53,855 bases of DNA from Akkermansia sp. (GCA_030525455.1 JAUNER010000018.1:1-53855); one strand, 5' to 3'; positions 18,334 to 27,056 are shown, numbered from the stretch's first letter. The notes: generated by a model not told the origin, from the letters alone. Program-made: numbers and translations.

Positions 18334-18879
18334 TTAAACCTCTTCTACTTCATTATGAGCAACAACAACATTTGCCGGACGCATCAAACGGTCTTTAAGC
18401 AAATACCCCTTACGAATAACACGCAAAATCGTTCCTTCAGGTTGCTCAGATTTCTCACGTTGCAGAGCTTCTTGGGTGGTATGGTCAAACATATCACCAA
18501 CGGCAGGAGCAACAGCTGTTACACCATTACTGCTTAAGAACTCATCTAACTGTTTCTTCACCATATTCATGCCAATATAAATCATGGATGAAGTATCTGC
18601 ACTTGCGGCCATCAGCCCCATTTCAAAGTTATCAATAACAGGCAATAGCTCTTCTAATAATCGCTGATTAGCATACTTCACACACTCTTCTTTCTCTTTA
18701 ACCATACGCTTGCGATAATTATCATACTCCGCAGCTGTGCGCATGGCGGCATCTCGCCATTTGAGCAATTCTTCTTCTAAACTTGGCGTGGCAGTCTCTT
18801 CCGTAGCCTCTGTCTCTGGTGTACCTTGCTCCAATTCTACTTCTTCATCCAAGGTTTGTTTTTGTTCTTCTTCGTTCAT
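18334..18879 (-). CDS. grpE: Nucleotide exchange factor GrpE
   Basis: 181 aa. GrpE releases ADP from DnaK. The acidic N-terminal part (about 1-45, rich in Glu) is disordered-looking, followed by the long helix with AAEYDNYRKRMVKEKEE and then LLPVIDNFEMGL, the family core, and a C-terminal beta domain with GYLLKDRLMRPANVVV. I chose the ATG at 18879; the frame is open to a TTG at 18894, but a strong promoter overlaps that region and ends 6 nt before the ATG. First gene of grpE-dnaJ-rsmE-HAD/folB. Confidence 0.96.
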   Translation of the reverse strand: MNEEEQKQTLDEEVELEQGTPETEATEETATPSLEEELLKWRDAAMRTAAEYDNYRKRMVKEKEECVKYANQRLLEELLPVIDNFEMGLMAASADTSSMIYIGMNMVKKQLDEFLSSNGVTAVAPAVGDMFDHTTQEALQREKSEQPEGTILRVIRKGYLLKDRLMRPANVVVAHNEVEEV

Positions 18880-18885
18880 GTTTTG

Positions 18886-18914
18886 ATTATGCAACTTGTT
18901 TACAACTAGGTCAA
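18886..18914 (-). promoter_or_regulatory. Sigma-70 promoter of grpE, leaderless geometry
   Basis: Minus strand: TTGACC (18909-18914), 17-nt spacer, CATAAT (18886-18891), then 6 nt and ATG. Both hexamers match 5 of 6. Standard initiation distance puts +1 on the A of the start codon. No CIRCE repeat is visible here. Confidence 0.7.
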
Positions 18915-18997
18915 CGCCTCTCTAAGACATATCTTTTTATATAAAATCAACAGTCTCAAATCGCCCGCTGTTCAAAAAAACACACACCTACCCCACA

Positions 18998-19267
18998 TCA
19001 ACTCCCCCAGCGAGATAAGAAATCTTCGCACACATCGGGAACTTCCACCATTTTTATCCGACCAGTTTCTCCTCGTAAAATGGAAATTTGACTTTTAGGT
19101 ACATTTAACCATTTTGAGAGGAATAGAACCACCTCTTTATTGGCTTTCCCCTCAACCGGAGCCGCCGCAATGCGTACCTTTAGAACCCTGCCCACTCGGG
19201 GGTCTTCTTCCCATTCCATCGGCTCACTTTTCCGGGCATTCGGTACTACTTTTAGTGCCAATTTCAT
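18998..19267 (-). CDS. DUF167 (YggU/UPF0235) family protein
   Basis: 89 aa. MKLALKVVPNARKSE followed by LKVRIAAAPVEGKANKEVVLFLS and ISILRGETGRIKMVEV is the DUF167 pattern. The molecular function of this small conserved family is not established. I chose the ATG at 19267, which overlaps the hisA stop in an ATGA arrangement; six extra codons upstream are possible. Last gene of the three-gene unit that includes the HIS6-like isomerase. Confidence 0.88.
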   Translation of the reverse strand: MKLALKVVPNARKSEPMEWEEDPRVGRVLKVRIAAAPVEGKANKEVVLFLSKWLNVPKSQISILRGETGRIKMVEVPDVCEDFLSRWGS

Positions 19268-20034
19268 CCCTTCCTCCTCTGCCAATCTAGTAATTCTTCG
19301 TATTTTATCAACTTACCACCAAATAAATCCAGAGCACTACCAACAGTAGCATCCATTGCTCCACGACTTAGGGAATTAATATCGTCAAAGTCAGATAATT
19401 TAAAAATTCCGCCTGCGTATGTCATGGGTAAACGTCGCCATTGCCCCAACATTGATACCAATTCTCTATCAATGCCGGAACACAATCCCTCAACATCTGC
19501 CGCATGAATAAGGAACTCTACACAAGATTCAGCTAAAACATCTAAAGTTTGTACTGTCACCTGGAGTTCCGTAAGAGTTTGCCACCTATTCATCGCCACG
19601 GTCCAGCCCTTTGAGGTTCTCCGACAACTCAAATCTATCACTAAATGAGCTCGCCCAACGGCTGATACTAAATCCTTTAATTTATGCTCAAGAAAATGCC
19701 CCGTATTATCAAATAAACATGAGGTAACTATAACATGACTTGCCCCGGCTTCTATCCATTCTTCTGCATTTTGTGCATTAATCCCGCCCCCTATCTGAAG
19801 TCCACCCGGCCACACTGCTAGTGCATTTTTTGCTGCTAGATCATTCCCTGGCCCCAGCTTGATAACGTGACCACCTTTTAAGCCGTCTTTTTTATAGAGT
19901 TGAGCATACCATGCACTTGACCTATCAGAGACAAAATTAGTTTTTAACTCAGACTCATTTTGAGAAAGAGTACCACCAACGATTTGTTTTACCTGTCCAC
20001 GATGCAGGTCAATACATGGTCTAAATCTAGTCAC
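19264..20034 (-). CDS. hisA: Phosphoribosylformimino-AICAR ribotide isomerase, eukaryotic HIS6 type
   Basis: 256 aa. HisA opens the ribose ring of ProFAR in histidine synthesis. The sequence follows yeast HIS6 rather than bacterial HisA almost along its whole length: CIDLHRGQVKQIVGGTL, HVIKLGPGND, LQIGGGINAQNAEEW, VIVTSCLFDNTGHF, VIDLSCRR, FLIHAADVEGLCSGID and DATVGSALDLFGG. The catalytic Asp residues lie in CIDLH and IDLSC. This type is the rule in fungi and plants and is recorded in few bacteria (Fibrobacter succinogenes is the one I recall). I chose the GTG at 20034, just after the upstream stop; a longer frame would overlap the neighbour by 86 bp. No other his gene is present nearby. Confidence 0.93.
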   Translation of the reverse strand: MTRFRPCIDLHRGQVKQIVGGTLSQNESELKTNFVSDRSSAWYAQLYKKDGLKGGHVIKLGPGNDLAAKNALAVWPGGLQIGGGINAQNAEEWIEAGASHVIVTSCLFDNTGHFLEHKLKDLVSAVGRAHLVIDLSCRRTSKGWTVAMNRWQTLTELQVTVQTLDVLAESCVEFLIHAADVEGLCSGIDRELVSMLGQWRRLPMTYAGGIFKLSDFDDINSLSRGAMDATVGSALDLFGGKLIKYEELLDWQRRKG

Positions 20035-20038
20035 GAGC

Positions 20039-21073
20039 TTAAAACTTCTGTTCTTTCTTTTCTTCTGGCATAAGAATAAGGCCTTCTTCTGTATCTTTAC
20101 ATGGTACACCATACCAGCCTTCACCCAGAATTTTCACAAGGTCAAAACCATATTCCCCACTGCTATTGATGGGTTTTGCACTGCGTGAAAGAACAGCTCT
20201 TACTCTTAATGCCCCTTCTTCGTCATTAGCATTGATAACTCGATAAGGAGAAGTGTACACATCCTCATTTAACTTAAATAACATATACACCTTTCTCCCT
20301 AAATCTGATTTTTTTGGGACCATAACTAGTGGACGTCCTATACTGCGTGCATCTGTACCGTTCACGCCAGGAGCAATCACTCGCAAAGCATATTCATCTC
20401 TCGTTTCCGCCACTTTTTCTCGAAATAACCAAACACGAAATTGCCCCATGTCTAATCCATCCCCTTGGACAAATTTTTCCCATTCTTCCGGCTGGTAACG
20501 AGCAAATTGTTGCCAGTCTAATTTCCATTCTTTCGTAGAATCATCTTGAAAGAAGCAGAACTCCATATCGGGTGTTTTTTTGAATCCAAGCAATAAATGA
20601 ACACTTGGTCGCCCCTCGACTTCCAAGAAGGTGAGTCTTTTTGCCCCTGTTGTTTGACTACCTAATCTTTCTGGTGGTTCCACAGCATAATGCCTTACCA
20701 TTAATGGTAGAGTTTCTTCTGAATTCCACACGTAATTTGACTTAGCCACGATATCCGGTGAACCTAAATACCCCTGAACTTGCTGTAAACACTGACGCAA
20801 AACTTTCTGCCGCTCCATTGGTGGCACGTCGTATGGCTTCCAAAAACTATATTCAACCTTATCCTTCAGTCTGACTTCTATTTTCTCCTTTAAGGCATCC
20901 GGAGTGACACACAAACGCACCGCAGATTTTGAATCAACTGATTCTTGTTTCTTCTTAATCCAATAAACGACTGCTCCTAGAAATGCAACTATGGCAGTAC
21001 TGAAAAATATCACAGCAAACACTTCCCATACTCGACTAGTGCCTTTATCCGTTCTTGTCATAGATTCCATCAT
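20039..21073 (-). CDS. Single-pass membrane protein of unknown function
   Basis: 344 aa from ATG 21073 (a TTG at 21112 is possible). A short charged N-terminus leads into one hydrophobic helix (VFAVIFFSTAIVAFLGAVVYWI), then a large soluble domain without motifs I recognise, Trp- and Arg-rich, with SVHLLLGFKKTPDMEFCFF in the middle. The C-terminal tail is Lys/Glu-rich. Topology suggests an inner-membrane anchor with the bulk on one side. It lies directly upstream of the HIS6-type hisA, 4 bp from its GTG, and is probably co-transcribed with it, though no functional link is evident. Confidence 0.7.
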   Translation of the reverse strand: MMESMTRTDKGTSRVWEVFAVIFFSTAIVAFLGAVVYWIKKKQESVDSKSAVRLCVTPDALKEKIEVRLKDKVEYSFWKPYDVPPMERQKVLRQCLQQVQGYLGSPDIVAKSNYVWNSEETLPLMVRHYAVEPPERLGSQTTGAKRLTFLEVEGRPSVHLLLGFKKTPDMEFCFFQDDSTKEWKLDWQQFARYQPEEWEKFVQGDGLDMGQFRVWLFREKVAETRDEYALRVIAPGVNGTDARSIGRPLVMVPKKSDLGRKVYMLFKLNEDVYTSPYRVINANDEEGALRVRAVLSRSAKPINSSGEYGFDLVKILGEGWYGVPCKDTEEGLILMPEEKKEQKF

Positions 21074-21156
21074 ATTAGGATTTCGCTTTAATCTTTCTAA
21101 GTTGTCTCTCAATCCGTGCGTTGAGCGTACATAAAACTTTCACCATTTTCAACGAG

Positions 21157-21195
21157 AAAAATTGAGCATTCCTCCAGATGCAGAGAAATGCTCAA
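21157..21195 (-). terminator. Terminator of secDF
   Basis: TTGAGCATT / AATGCTCAA arms (21162-21170, 21187-21195) with a 16-nt loop, then a T-run on the minus strand. Confidence 0.8.
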
Positions 21196-21218
21196 GATAA
21201 ATTTTCTTTCTGTTTAAG

Positions 21219-23651
21219 CTATGCACCGGCCTTCATTGACTGTTGCACTTCTTCATGTAAGCCATGCTTACGAGAGAAGAACAAAGCCGTTGGTGATGCA
21301 ATATAAATAGATGAATAAGTACCAATAATAATACCTGCTATGATTGACCATGAGAATTCTTCCATAGCAGGACCACCGAAGAAATACAAACACCCAAGCA
21401 CAGCCAATGTAGACATAGATGTCAATATAGTACGAGACAAGGTTTGGTTAATAGCATCATTCATTAACTTCTCAATGCTCTCATCAGGTTCTGCATATCG
21501 TAGTTGCTCACGAATTCGGTCAAATACCACAATTTTGTCGTTAATGGAGTAACCAGCTACCGTCAGCAATGCACCAATATGTATAACATTAAGCTCTGTT
21601 CCACAGACAACCACTAACCCAAGAACCATGAGTACATCGTAGGTTAATGCAACTACAGCCCCCACAGCAAAGGTCCATTCAAATCGCAATGTAAGGTAAA
21701 TCATAATACCGACCAAGCCAAAGAATAAAGCCCATGCTGAGGTAATAAGAGTATCATAGCCCATTGATTGACCAATAGTTTCTTCGCTAAATGGAGCACT
21801 GGCCAATACCGGGAACTTTTCTTTTAATGTATTGACTACAATTTCTTTGTCCTTTGCATTATCAGAAAAGCTTACCGCGATGTTCACTTTATTAACATCA
21901 GTAGCTTCTGCGATTTCTTGCACGCTTGCTTTTTGTGTTAAACCGGGTAAAGCATCTACTACTGCTTCTACATCCTTAAAGTTAATGTCTGATTTATTAA
22001 GCAGATAGGAAATAGAAGACCCACCCGTAAAATCCATCCCAAGGCAATCTTTACCCTTTACCCCACCCCAGATAAGGCAGAATAATAAAACGACAGCTGA
22101 TACTGTACAACACCATACCCGTTTGCCCATGAAGTCTATACTTGACTCCTGATTAAATAAATTCATGAACTTGTAGCTCTTCATCATACCAACGCGGTCT
22201 GCCCAGTAGAATAGAACTCGTGTTACTAAAATCGCCCCAATCATTGAGGTAATCACCCCTACTGTTAAGGTCACAGCAAAGCCTTTAATCGTACCGGTGG
22301 CCATCCAGTAAAGAATAACTGCGGTGATTAATGAGGTAATGTTTGAGTCAAAAATCGCTGAAAATGCTTTATCAAATGAATTTCTCATAGCCACAAAGAA
22401 GGGACGCCCTGCTTCTTTCTCTTCTCTCAATCGTTCGTAAATAAGCACGTTTGCGTCAACTGCCATACCTAAGGTAAGCACAATACCGGCAATACCTGGT
22501 AGCGTTAACTCAAACCCGAAAATTGACATTGCACCAAGCAACAAGAGAGCATTGATTGTCAAACCAACTATGGCCACAATACCAGCAAATCGGTAATAGG
22601 CAATTACCATGATAAAACAGCAAATCAACCCTGTTATACCGGCATATTCACCTTGTAAAAGTGCCGTATGCCCCAAAGTTGCAGAGATTTCACTAGCTGA
22701 TTCAAAATTTAATTTGTTCGTCAATGGGTTTGAAAGCACTTTACTTAATGCTTCTGCTTCACCAGGGGCATCCAAACCTTGAATAACAAAGTTCTTTGAT
22801 AATACAGCTTGTACTACAGGTGCACTCTTAACCACATCATCTAACACCACTGCCATGCGGTCATGACCAAGTTTCATGCGTGATGTAAGTTCATACATCT
22901 TATCTGCTCCGGCATTGTTAAGCAAGACGGCAACCTGACCAGGGGTAGTATAGTCTACACCTGCTCGCACAATGTCTTTACCGGTAAGTGATTCGCGTTT
23001 TTCAAGGAAAAGCTTTTCTACAACTTCCTCACCACGTGAATTCTTGAACTTGTAATCATATAAACGATAGCCAGGAACAACTGTACGACCAGCGGCTACG
23101 AATTCATAACTCTTCGGGTGAACAGGTAAAATTTGCAACTTAGCAACTTTGGTCAAGATTGCCTTTGTTTCTTCTCTTTTTGCAGGATCTGCTGCAGGAA
23201 TTTGAACTTCGATGAGATTTCTATCTTCCTTTTTCTTTGGACGAATAATCACATCATTTGCCCCAGTGGAATTCAAACGGTCTGTGAGGATAATACAGGC
23301 CTGTTCCATAGCCTCATCTGTCAATGGGATGGCCTTCCCTTCATCGTCTTTGTTGGGTTCAACATTCAAGGTAAACGAAACCCCACCGGCAATATCAATA
23401 CCATACTTCAGACCATGACTAAAAACCGAGAACAACGAAAATGCAGAGATACCCAAAATAAATATCGTCCCAGCGTTTCTCTTTGTCTTATCTTGGTCTG
23501 TTCCCAAATACCAGAAAAATACCCCCAACAGGAATATCCCTGTTACAAAAATAAATAGAGGGCTATTGAATAGCTCTACCAACCAAGTTAATGCTGTTGT
23601 TTCATTTCCCCCTACTGCTGGCGTCGTACCTAATATGTTCAAGAAATTCAT
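21219..23651 (-). CDS. secDF: SecD-SecF fusion protein
   Basis: 810 aa. SecDF uses the proton gradient to pull preproteins through SecYEG. The SecD half starts with one N-terminal membrane helix, then YGIDIAGGVSFTL, a periplasmic P1 domain and six-helix module containing LPGIAGIVLTLGMAVDANVLIYER. The SecF half repeats the plan with LGMDFTGGSSISYLL and YSINDKIVVFDRIRE. Both conserved Asp-containing helices are intact. Fusion of the two is common in Bacteroidetes and in the PVC group. It is monocistronic here, with its partner yajC in another operon. Confidence 0.95.
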   Translation of the reverse strand: MNFLNILGTTPAVGGNETTALTWLVELFNSPLFIFVTGIFLLGVFFWYLGTDQDKTKRNAGTIFILGISAFSLFSVFSHGLKYGIDIAGGVSFTLNVEPNKDDEGKAIPLTDEAMEQACIILTDRLNSTGANDVIIRPKKKEDRNLIEVQIPAADPAKREETKAILTKVAKLQILPVHPKSYEFVAAGRTVVPGYRLYDYKFKNSRGEEVVEKLFLEKRESLTGKDIVRAGVDYTTPGQVAVLLNNAGADKMYELTSRMKLGHDRMAVVLDDVVKSAPVVQAVLSKNFVIQGLDAPGEAEALSKVLSNPLTNKLNFESASEISATLGHTALLQGEYAGITGLICCFIMVIAYYRFAGIVAIVGLTINALLLLGAMSIFGFELTLPGIAGIVLTLGMAVDANVLIYERLREEKEAGRPFFVAMRNSFDKAFSAIFDSNITSLITAVILYWMATGTIKGFAVTLTVGVITSMIGAILVTRVLFYWADRVGMMKSYKFMNLFNQESSIDFMGKRVWCCTVSAVVLLFCLIWGGVKGKDCLGMDFTGGSSISYLLNKSDINFKDVEAVVDALPGLTQKASVQEIAEATDVNKVNIAVSFSDNAKDKEIVVNTLKEKFPVLASAPFSEETIGQSMGYDTLITSAWALFFGLVGIMIYLTLRFEWTFAVGAVVALTYDVLMVLGLVVVCGTELNVIHIGALLTVAGYSINDKIVVFDRIREQLRYAEPDESIEKLMNDAINQTLSRTILTSMSTLAVLGCLYFFGGPAMEEFSWSIIAGIIIGTYSSIYIASPTALFFSRKHGLHEEVQQSMKAGA

Positions 23652-23957
23652 ATTCTTTTCGGTCCGTTGTGATGTGAATAATACGGCTGTACATTCTCTA
23701 TCTTTTCCCTCTCAGGTCAAGCTTTCTATGCGTGTTCAAAACAATTTACATCCGTACATATTATCGTTTGTCTCTCTAGGTGACAATTTTTCATCTATTC
23801 CGTATGTCCATTCACTACACTTCACCCCCTCGTTAACCAAACTAATCTATGATTCGCAAAGGCATAAAATAAACAATTGCCAGCTATAAATTCACTTTCT
23901 CTTTCATAATCTCAGATTCACATTGTCTGAGAAAGAGAATTAAATATAGTAGCTAAT
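23652..23957. other. Divergent intergenic region, secDF / rlpA
   Basis: About 300 bp without a gene. It holds the secDF leader, Pro/Ser codon-like noise with no supported frame, a stem-loop around 23896-23940 (CTCAGA/TCTGAG nested within TTCTCTT/AAGAGAA arms), and the rlpA promoter at its right end. The hairpin overlaps the -35 side of that promoter, so it may affect its access. Confidence 0.45.
23923..23950 (+). promoter_or_regulatory. Sigma-70 promoter of rlpA, leaderless geometry
   Basis: TTGTCT (23923-23928), 16-nt spacer, TATAGT (23945-23950), then 7 nt and the GTG start at 23958. Confidence 0.55.
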
Positions 23958-24485
23958 GTGAAACGACACTGGTCATTTATTTTCTTATGCACGTCTCTTC
24001 TTTTCATCACAGCTTGTTCCAGCATGCCAGGTGATGAAAATTACCGAGGCTACATGACTAGAGCCTATACCATCCGGGGCAAACACTACAAACCTATGAG
24101 TGTAAGCCAAGCACTTTCTTACGAAGCCATAGGTATAGCCTCTCATTACGATGAAACTTCATTTTGGGGATTAAGCAGTGGGCAAACCTCTATCGGTGAA
24201 GAAGTACACCCTTGGCATTTACATGCTGCTCATAGAACACTACCACTCCCCTGCCGTGTAAAGGTGACTTCTCTTAGAAACGGGAAATCCGTCATTGTCA
24301 GAGTGAATGACCGAGGCCCATTTGTCAATAATAGGCTCATAGACTTAAGTCTAGAAGCCGCCGAACGCTTAGATATGGTTGAGAGGGGACTTGATAAAGT
24401 TCATATCAAAGTCCTATCTGTAGGTGATGGGAAATACCGTAAATTTGCCAAACGAACGAACCCTAAACGAAAAAAATCCCGCTAA
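23958..24485 (+). CDS. RlpA-like septal lipoprotein (double-psi beta-barrel)
   Basis: 175 aa from a GTG start. A lipoprotein signal ends at LFITAC-SS, so Cys20 would be lipidated. The DPBB domain shows GIASHYDE, AHRTLPLPCRVKVTSLRNGKSVIVRVNDRGPF and LIDLSLEAAERL, the RlpA signature. RlpA proteins bind, and in Pseudomonas cleave, denuded glycan strands at the septum. The His-Asp pair used for lytic activity has candidates in AHRTLP and VNDRGPF. There is no SPOR domain; the protein ends in a basic KRTNPKRKKSR tail, so localisation may differ from E. coli RlpA. Confidence 0.88.
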   Translation: MKRHWSFIFLCTSLLFITACSSMPGDENYRGYMTRAYTIRGKHYKPMSVSQALSYEAIGIASHYDETSFWGLSSGQTSIGEEVHPWHLHAAHRTLPLPCRVKVTSLRNGKSVIVRVNDRGPFVNNRLIDLSLEAAERLDMVERGLDKVHIKVLSVGDGKYRKFAKRTNPKRKKSR

Positions 24486-24521
24486 AATCCCAGGTTTTTC
24501 TATCAGAAAATAAGGGAGGGG

Positions 24522-25421
24522 CTACTCACCCAGCACGTCCTTAGTCGTTTTGAAATGAAGTTTGGCCACTTTTGACAGCATAGACTCCCCGTGCGTTTTT
24601 ACAATTTGACGAGCCGCACTTACGACTTTGGGTGACACACCTAAAGCAAACTCAATTCCGGCAGACTTCCCGGCGGCATCCATCCAATTCACAAACCTCT
24701 CTCTTGCCAAAATAGAAGCCGCGGCTACTGCCACATCACTTTCTGCTTTCGTTCGCTGCTCTAAACGAATATGGACATTTTTTTTTGCAAGAGCCGACTT
24801 TAATACAAATGGATTGGCAAATTGGTCACTTAAAGCCATGGGACACTCAGGAACTTTGGTTGCCAAGGTTTCAATAACAGTAGCATGTCCCCACGCTAAA
24901 AAACGATTCAAATTCTTAAATTGAGAATAGAGTTCATTATATCGCTCCGGACCCACACTCACAATGTGATAAACAATCCCGGGCGTCTTTCTAATCCCCT
25001 CAGCTAATTTTTTTATCTTTACCGAACTAGACACCAACTTACTATCACAAACCCCCAACTTACGTAAATGAGCGGCAATTTCTGCATTAACAAACACACC
25101 CGCTATCACTAAAGGGCCTAAATAGTCCCCTTTCCCACTTTCATCTATCCCAAAATGCGGTTCGATATCATCATCCGAAATGGAGGTGGTCAATACACCT
25201 GTTACCCGTGGTTCCAAAACAAATTCTATAAACTCCTCAGTCCCTTTTCCCTGAATTAAAAGCTTATTCTTCTTTGTATATACAGCCACACTGATGTCCT
25301 TTGTACCATAGGCAAATTGTGTATAAGGAATCTCTCGCTCCTCATACCCACCCGATGCCAAAATTTGACGTAAACACTCTACTTGTTCTTCTGTAAGTTC
25401 ACATGTAAATGACGTTTTCAT
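24522..25421 (-). CDS. rnhC: Ribonuclease HIII
   Basis: 299 aa. It degrades RNA in RNA-DNA hybrids. The catalytic domain begins with FGIDESGKGDYLGPLVIAGV (conserved Asp-Glu) and continues with CDSKLVSSS and AVAAASILARERFV. About 85 residues precede it and match the TBP-like substrate-binding domain that separates HIII from HII. HIII is patchily distributed in bacteria, and is known in Firmicutes and Chlamydiae. Convergent with rlpA. Confidence 0.93.
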   Translation of the reverse strand: MKTSFTCELTEEQVECLRQILASGGYEEREIPYTQFAYGTKDISVAVYTKKNKLLIQGKGTEEFIEFVLEPRVTGVLTTSISDDDIEPHFGIDESGKGDYLGPLVIAGVFVNAEIAAHLRKLGVCDSKLVSSSVKIKKLAEGIRKTPGIVYHIVSVGPERYNELYSQFKNLNRFLAWGHATVIETLATKVPECPMALSDQFANPFVLKSALAKKNVHIRLEQRTKAESDVAVAAASILARERFVNWMDAAGKSAGIEFALGVSPKVVSAARQIVKTHGESMLSKVAKLHFKTTKDVLGE

Positions 25422-25509
25422 GAAAAAATCAAATCCGCAAGCTATTTACAAGTGCCCCGTCTATGCACTTAGTTTGAACAATCGTCAAGCACAAAACATA
25501 TCATCATGC

Positions 25510-25547
25510 AAAAACCTTATGAAATGCTTATAAAAACCTTATGAAAT
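25510..25547. repeat. Two perfect 16-bp direct repeats upstream of the HU gene
   Basis: AAAAACCTTATGAAAT occurs at 25510-25525 and 25532-25547, start to start 22 bp, or about two helical turns. It lies about 105-140 bp before the HU-type gene and looks like a pair of protein-binding sites on one face of the helix. Confidence 0.6.
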
Positions 25548-25650
25548 CAAAAAAAAGTAACTATATTCTCATCTCTGCCACATTTTTTTGTTGCCATCCT
25601 CAAAAATGTGTTGTAACTATAACTCACATTCACACCATTTTATAACTATT

Positions 25651-25950
25651 ATGGCTAAGACCTTAACTAAAAGAGACCTCGTAAACAAGATTGCTGCAGA
25701 ATGCCAGCTCACTCAGATCGAAGTATTCGAAATCGTACAGCAAACTGTTGACATCATCGCCAACACCCTCGCTGAAGGTGACCGCGTTGTTATCCGTAAC
25801 TTTGGTACTTTCCAAATTAAGACTGTAAAACCAAAAGTTGGCCGCAATCCTAAGAATCCGGGTCAGGATGTACCGATTCCTGCTCGTTCCGTAGTGAAGT
25901 TCAAGGTTGGTAAGGAACTCAAGGAACGCGTTTCCAAGCTTACTAAGTAA
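25651..25950 (+). CDS. HU/IHF-family DNA-binding protein
   Basis: 99 aa. A nucleoid protein that bends DNA. TKRDLVNKIAAECQLTQIE at the N-terminus, EGDRVVIRNFGTFQ in the middle and GRNPKNPGQDVPIPARSVVKFKVGKELK in the beta arm are the family pattern; the arm keeps the intercalating Pro in the NP turn. The ATG at 25651 is the natural start; the frame remains open 21 codons upstream without similarity. It is preceded by a 16-bp direct repeat pair and followed by a strong terminator, so it is a single-gene unit. Confidence 0.95.
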   Translation: MAKTLTKRDLVNKIAAECQLTQIEVFEIVQQTVDIIANTLAEGDRVVIRNFGTFQIKTVKPKVGRNPKNPGQDVPIPARSVVKFKVGKELKERVSKLTK

Positions 25951-25976
25951 TCGTTTTTTCCTAACGAATGTTCAAG

Positions 25977-26010
25977 GGTGACTCAGCAAATGCTGAGTCA
26001 CCTTTTTTTT
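25977..26010 (+). terminator. Strong intrinsic terminator of the HU gene
   Basis: Perfect 12-bp stem GGTGACTCAGCA / TGCTGAGTCACC (25977-25988, 25991-26002) followed by T8. Confidence 0.95.
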
Positions 26011-26080
26011 GGGGGGAGAATTTTTGTATTTTGGGTATTTTTTTGATTGCAATCCTATTTTTTCAATTCACAATAAGGTC

Positions 26081-26716
26081 GTGATTCGCTTTCAGCTTCC
26101 CCTAGTTATAATTATCACAAGTGCTACATTGATTGCCTGTAGCTCAGAGAAGACTGTTTCCTCAAAACTCCCTCAAGCATCAGACAAATTCGCTGATGAC
26201 GAATCTAAATCAGAAACCGACCTACTTGATAGATTTGCAGGTGGATTCAGTGTAGGCAAGGACGATCAAGGAAATACACGAATGATTTCTGAAAAAAGAA
26301 GCTCATTTGAAGGGATACGCTATGATGGCGATACAAATGCCATCGATAAAAAAGTATTCGATAAAAAAGAATACGAACACAAAATGTTTGATGGAGGCAA
26401 TACTAAATACGAAACCAAAAGCTGGGATGGTGTAAAAAACTTTACTGACCCAAACCTCAAAACTCCCGAGTTTATCACTCAAGCAAAAAACAATTTCAGA
26501 AAAGATTGGAGCGATAGCTCCAAAAAATTTGAAACCTCAACCTCTGATTTCCAAAATAAAACCTGGGCTGACGGAACGAAAAAATTTGATCACACCTTAT
26601 ATAAAGACGTCATCAACAAGCGTAAAAGTTTCCGGCAGCCAGACATTATTTCCACAAAAAACTCTCAAGCCAAAAGCATCGAAGAAACGCGAGCTATGAT
26701 GGGCAGAGATGATTAA
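26081..26716 (+). CDS. Lipoprotein with degenerate Trp/Lys/Phe repeats
   Basis: 211 aa from a GTG start. It was chosen because it opens a short lipoprotein signal (VIRFQLPLVIIITSATLIAC) with the lipobox LIAC-SS; an upstream ATG at 26009 sits inside the preceding terminator's T-run. The mature part is hydrophilic and contains loosely repeated units of aromatic-acidic-x-x-K-x-F type (KMFDGGNTKY, KSWDGVKNF, KDWSDSSKKF, KTWADGTKKF) spaced by 20-35 residues. I do not recognise the family. The repeats suggest a binding surface or an extended fibrous part; function unknown. Confidence 0.75.
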   Translation: MIRFQLPLVIIITSATLIACSSEKTVSSKLPQASDKFADDESKSETDLLDRFAGGFSVGKDDQGNTRMISEKRSSFEGIRYDGDTNAIDKKVFDKKEYEHKMFDGGNTKYETKSWDGVKNFTDPNLKTPEFITQAKNNFRKDWSDSSKKFETSTSDFQNKTWADGTKKFDHTLYKDVINKRKSFRQPDIISTKNSQAKSIEETRAMMGRDD

Positions 26717-26838
26717 AATGGAGATATTGCTTTTATGCCATATTTCTAGTTGTACATTCCTAAAAAGAAGACTATATTTCCGCCGTGAACACAGCTGAGA
26801 TTCCATCACTAACCTTACCTTTTAGTAACTATTATTCT

Positions 26839-27045
26839 ATGGTTACCATGAATAATCATTCTCTCGTTGGAATCCTTCGCAAACACGTCCTTTCTCAAGG
26901 ACAAATGCGACGCTTCACACCGGCAATTCCGGAAGAACACGACTCATACCACATCCGTCGTCAATCTGATTGCATTATCATTAATATGTTCCATAATGGT
27001 GATAATATTTATCGATTCATCATCGTTCCTCCAACAGAATACTAA
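26839..27045 (+). CDS. Small hypothetical protein
   Basis: 68 aa from ATG 26839 (ATG 26848 or GTG 26785 are also possible). It has MNNHSLVGILRKHVLSQGQMRRFTPAIPEEHDSYHI and ends in YRFIIVPPTEY. No family recognised. It sits between two lipoprotein genes on the same strand, 11 bp before the next one, which supports a real coding unit. Codon use looks ordinary for the neighbourhood. Confidence 0.5.
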   Translation: MVTMNNHSLVGILRKHVLSQGQMRRFTPAIPEEHDSYHIRRQSDCIIINMFHNGDNIYRFIIVPPTEY

Positions 27046-27056
27046 TCTCATTTTCT

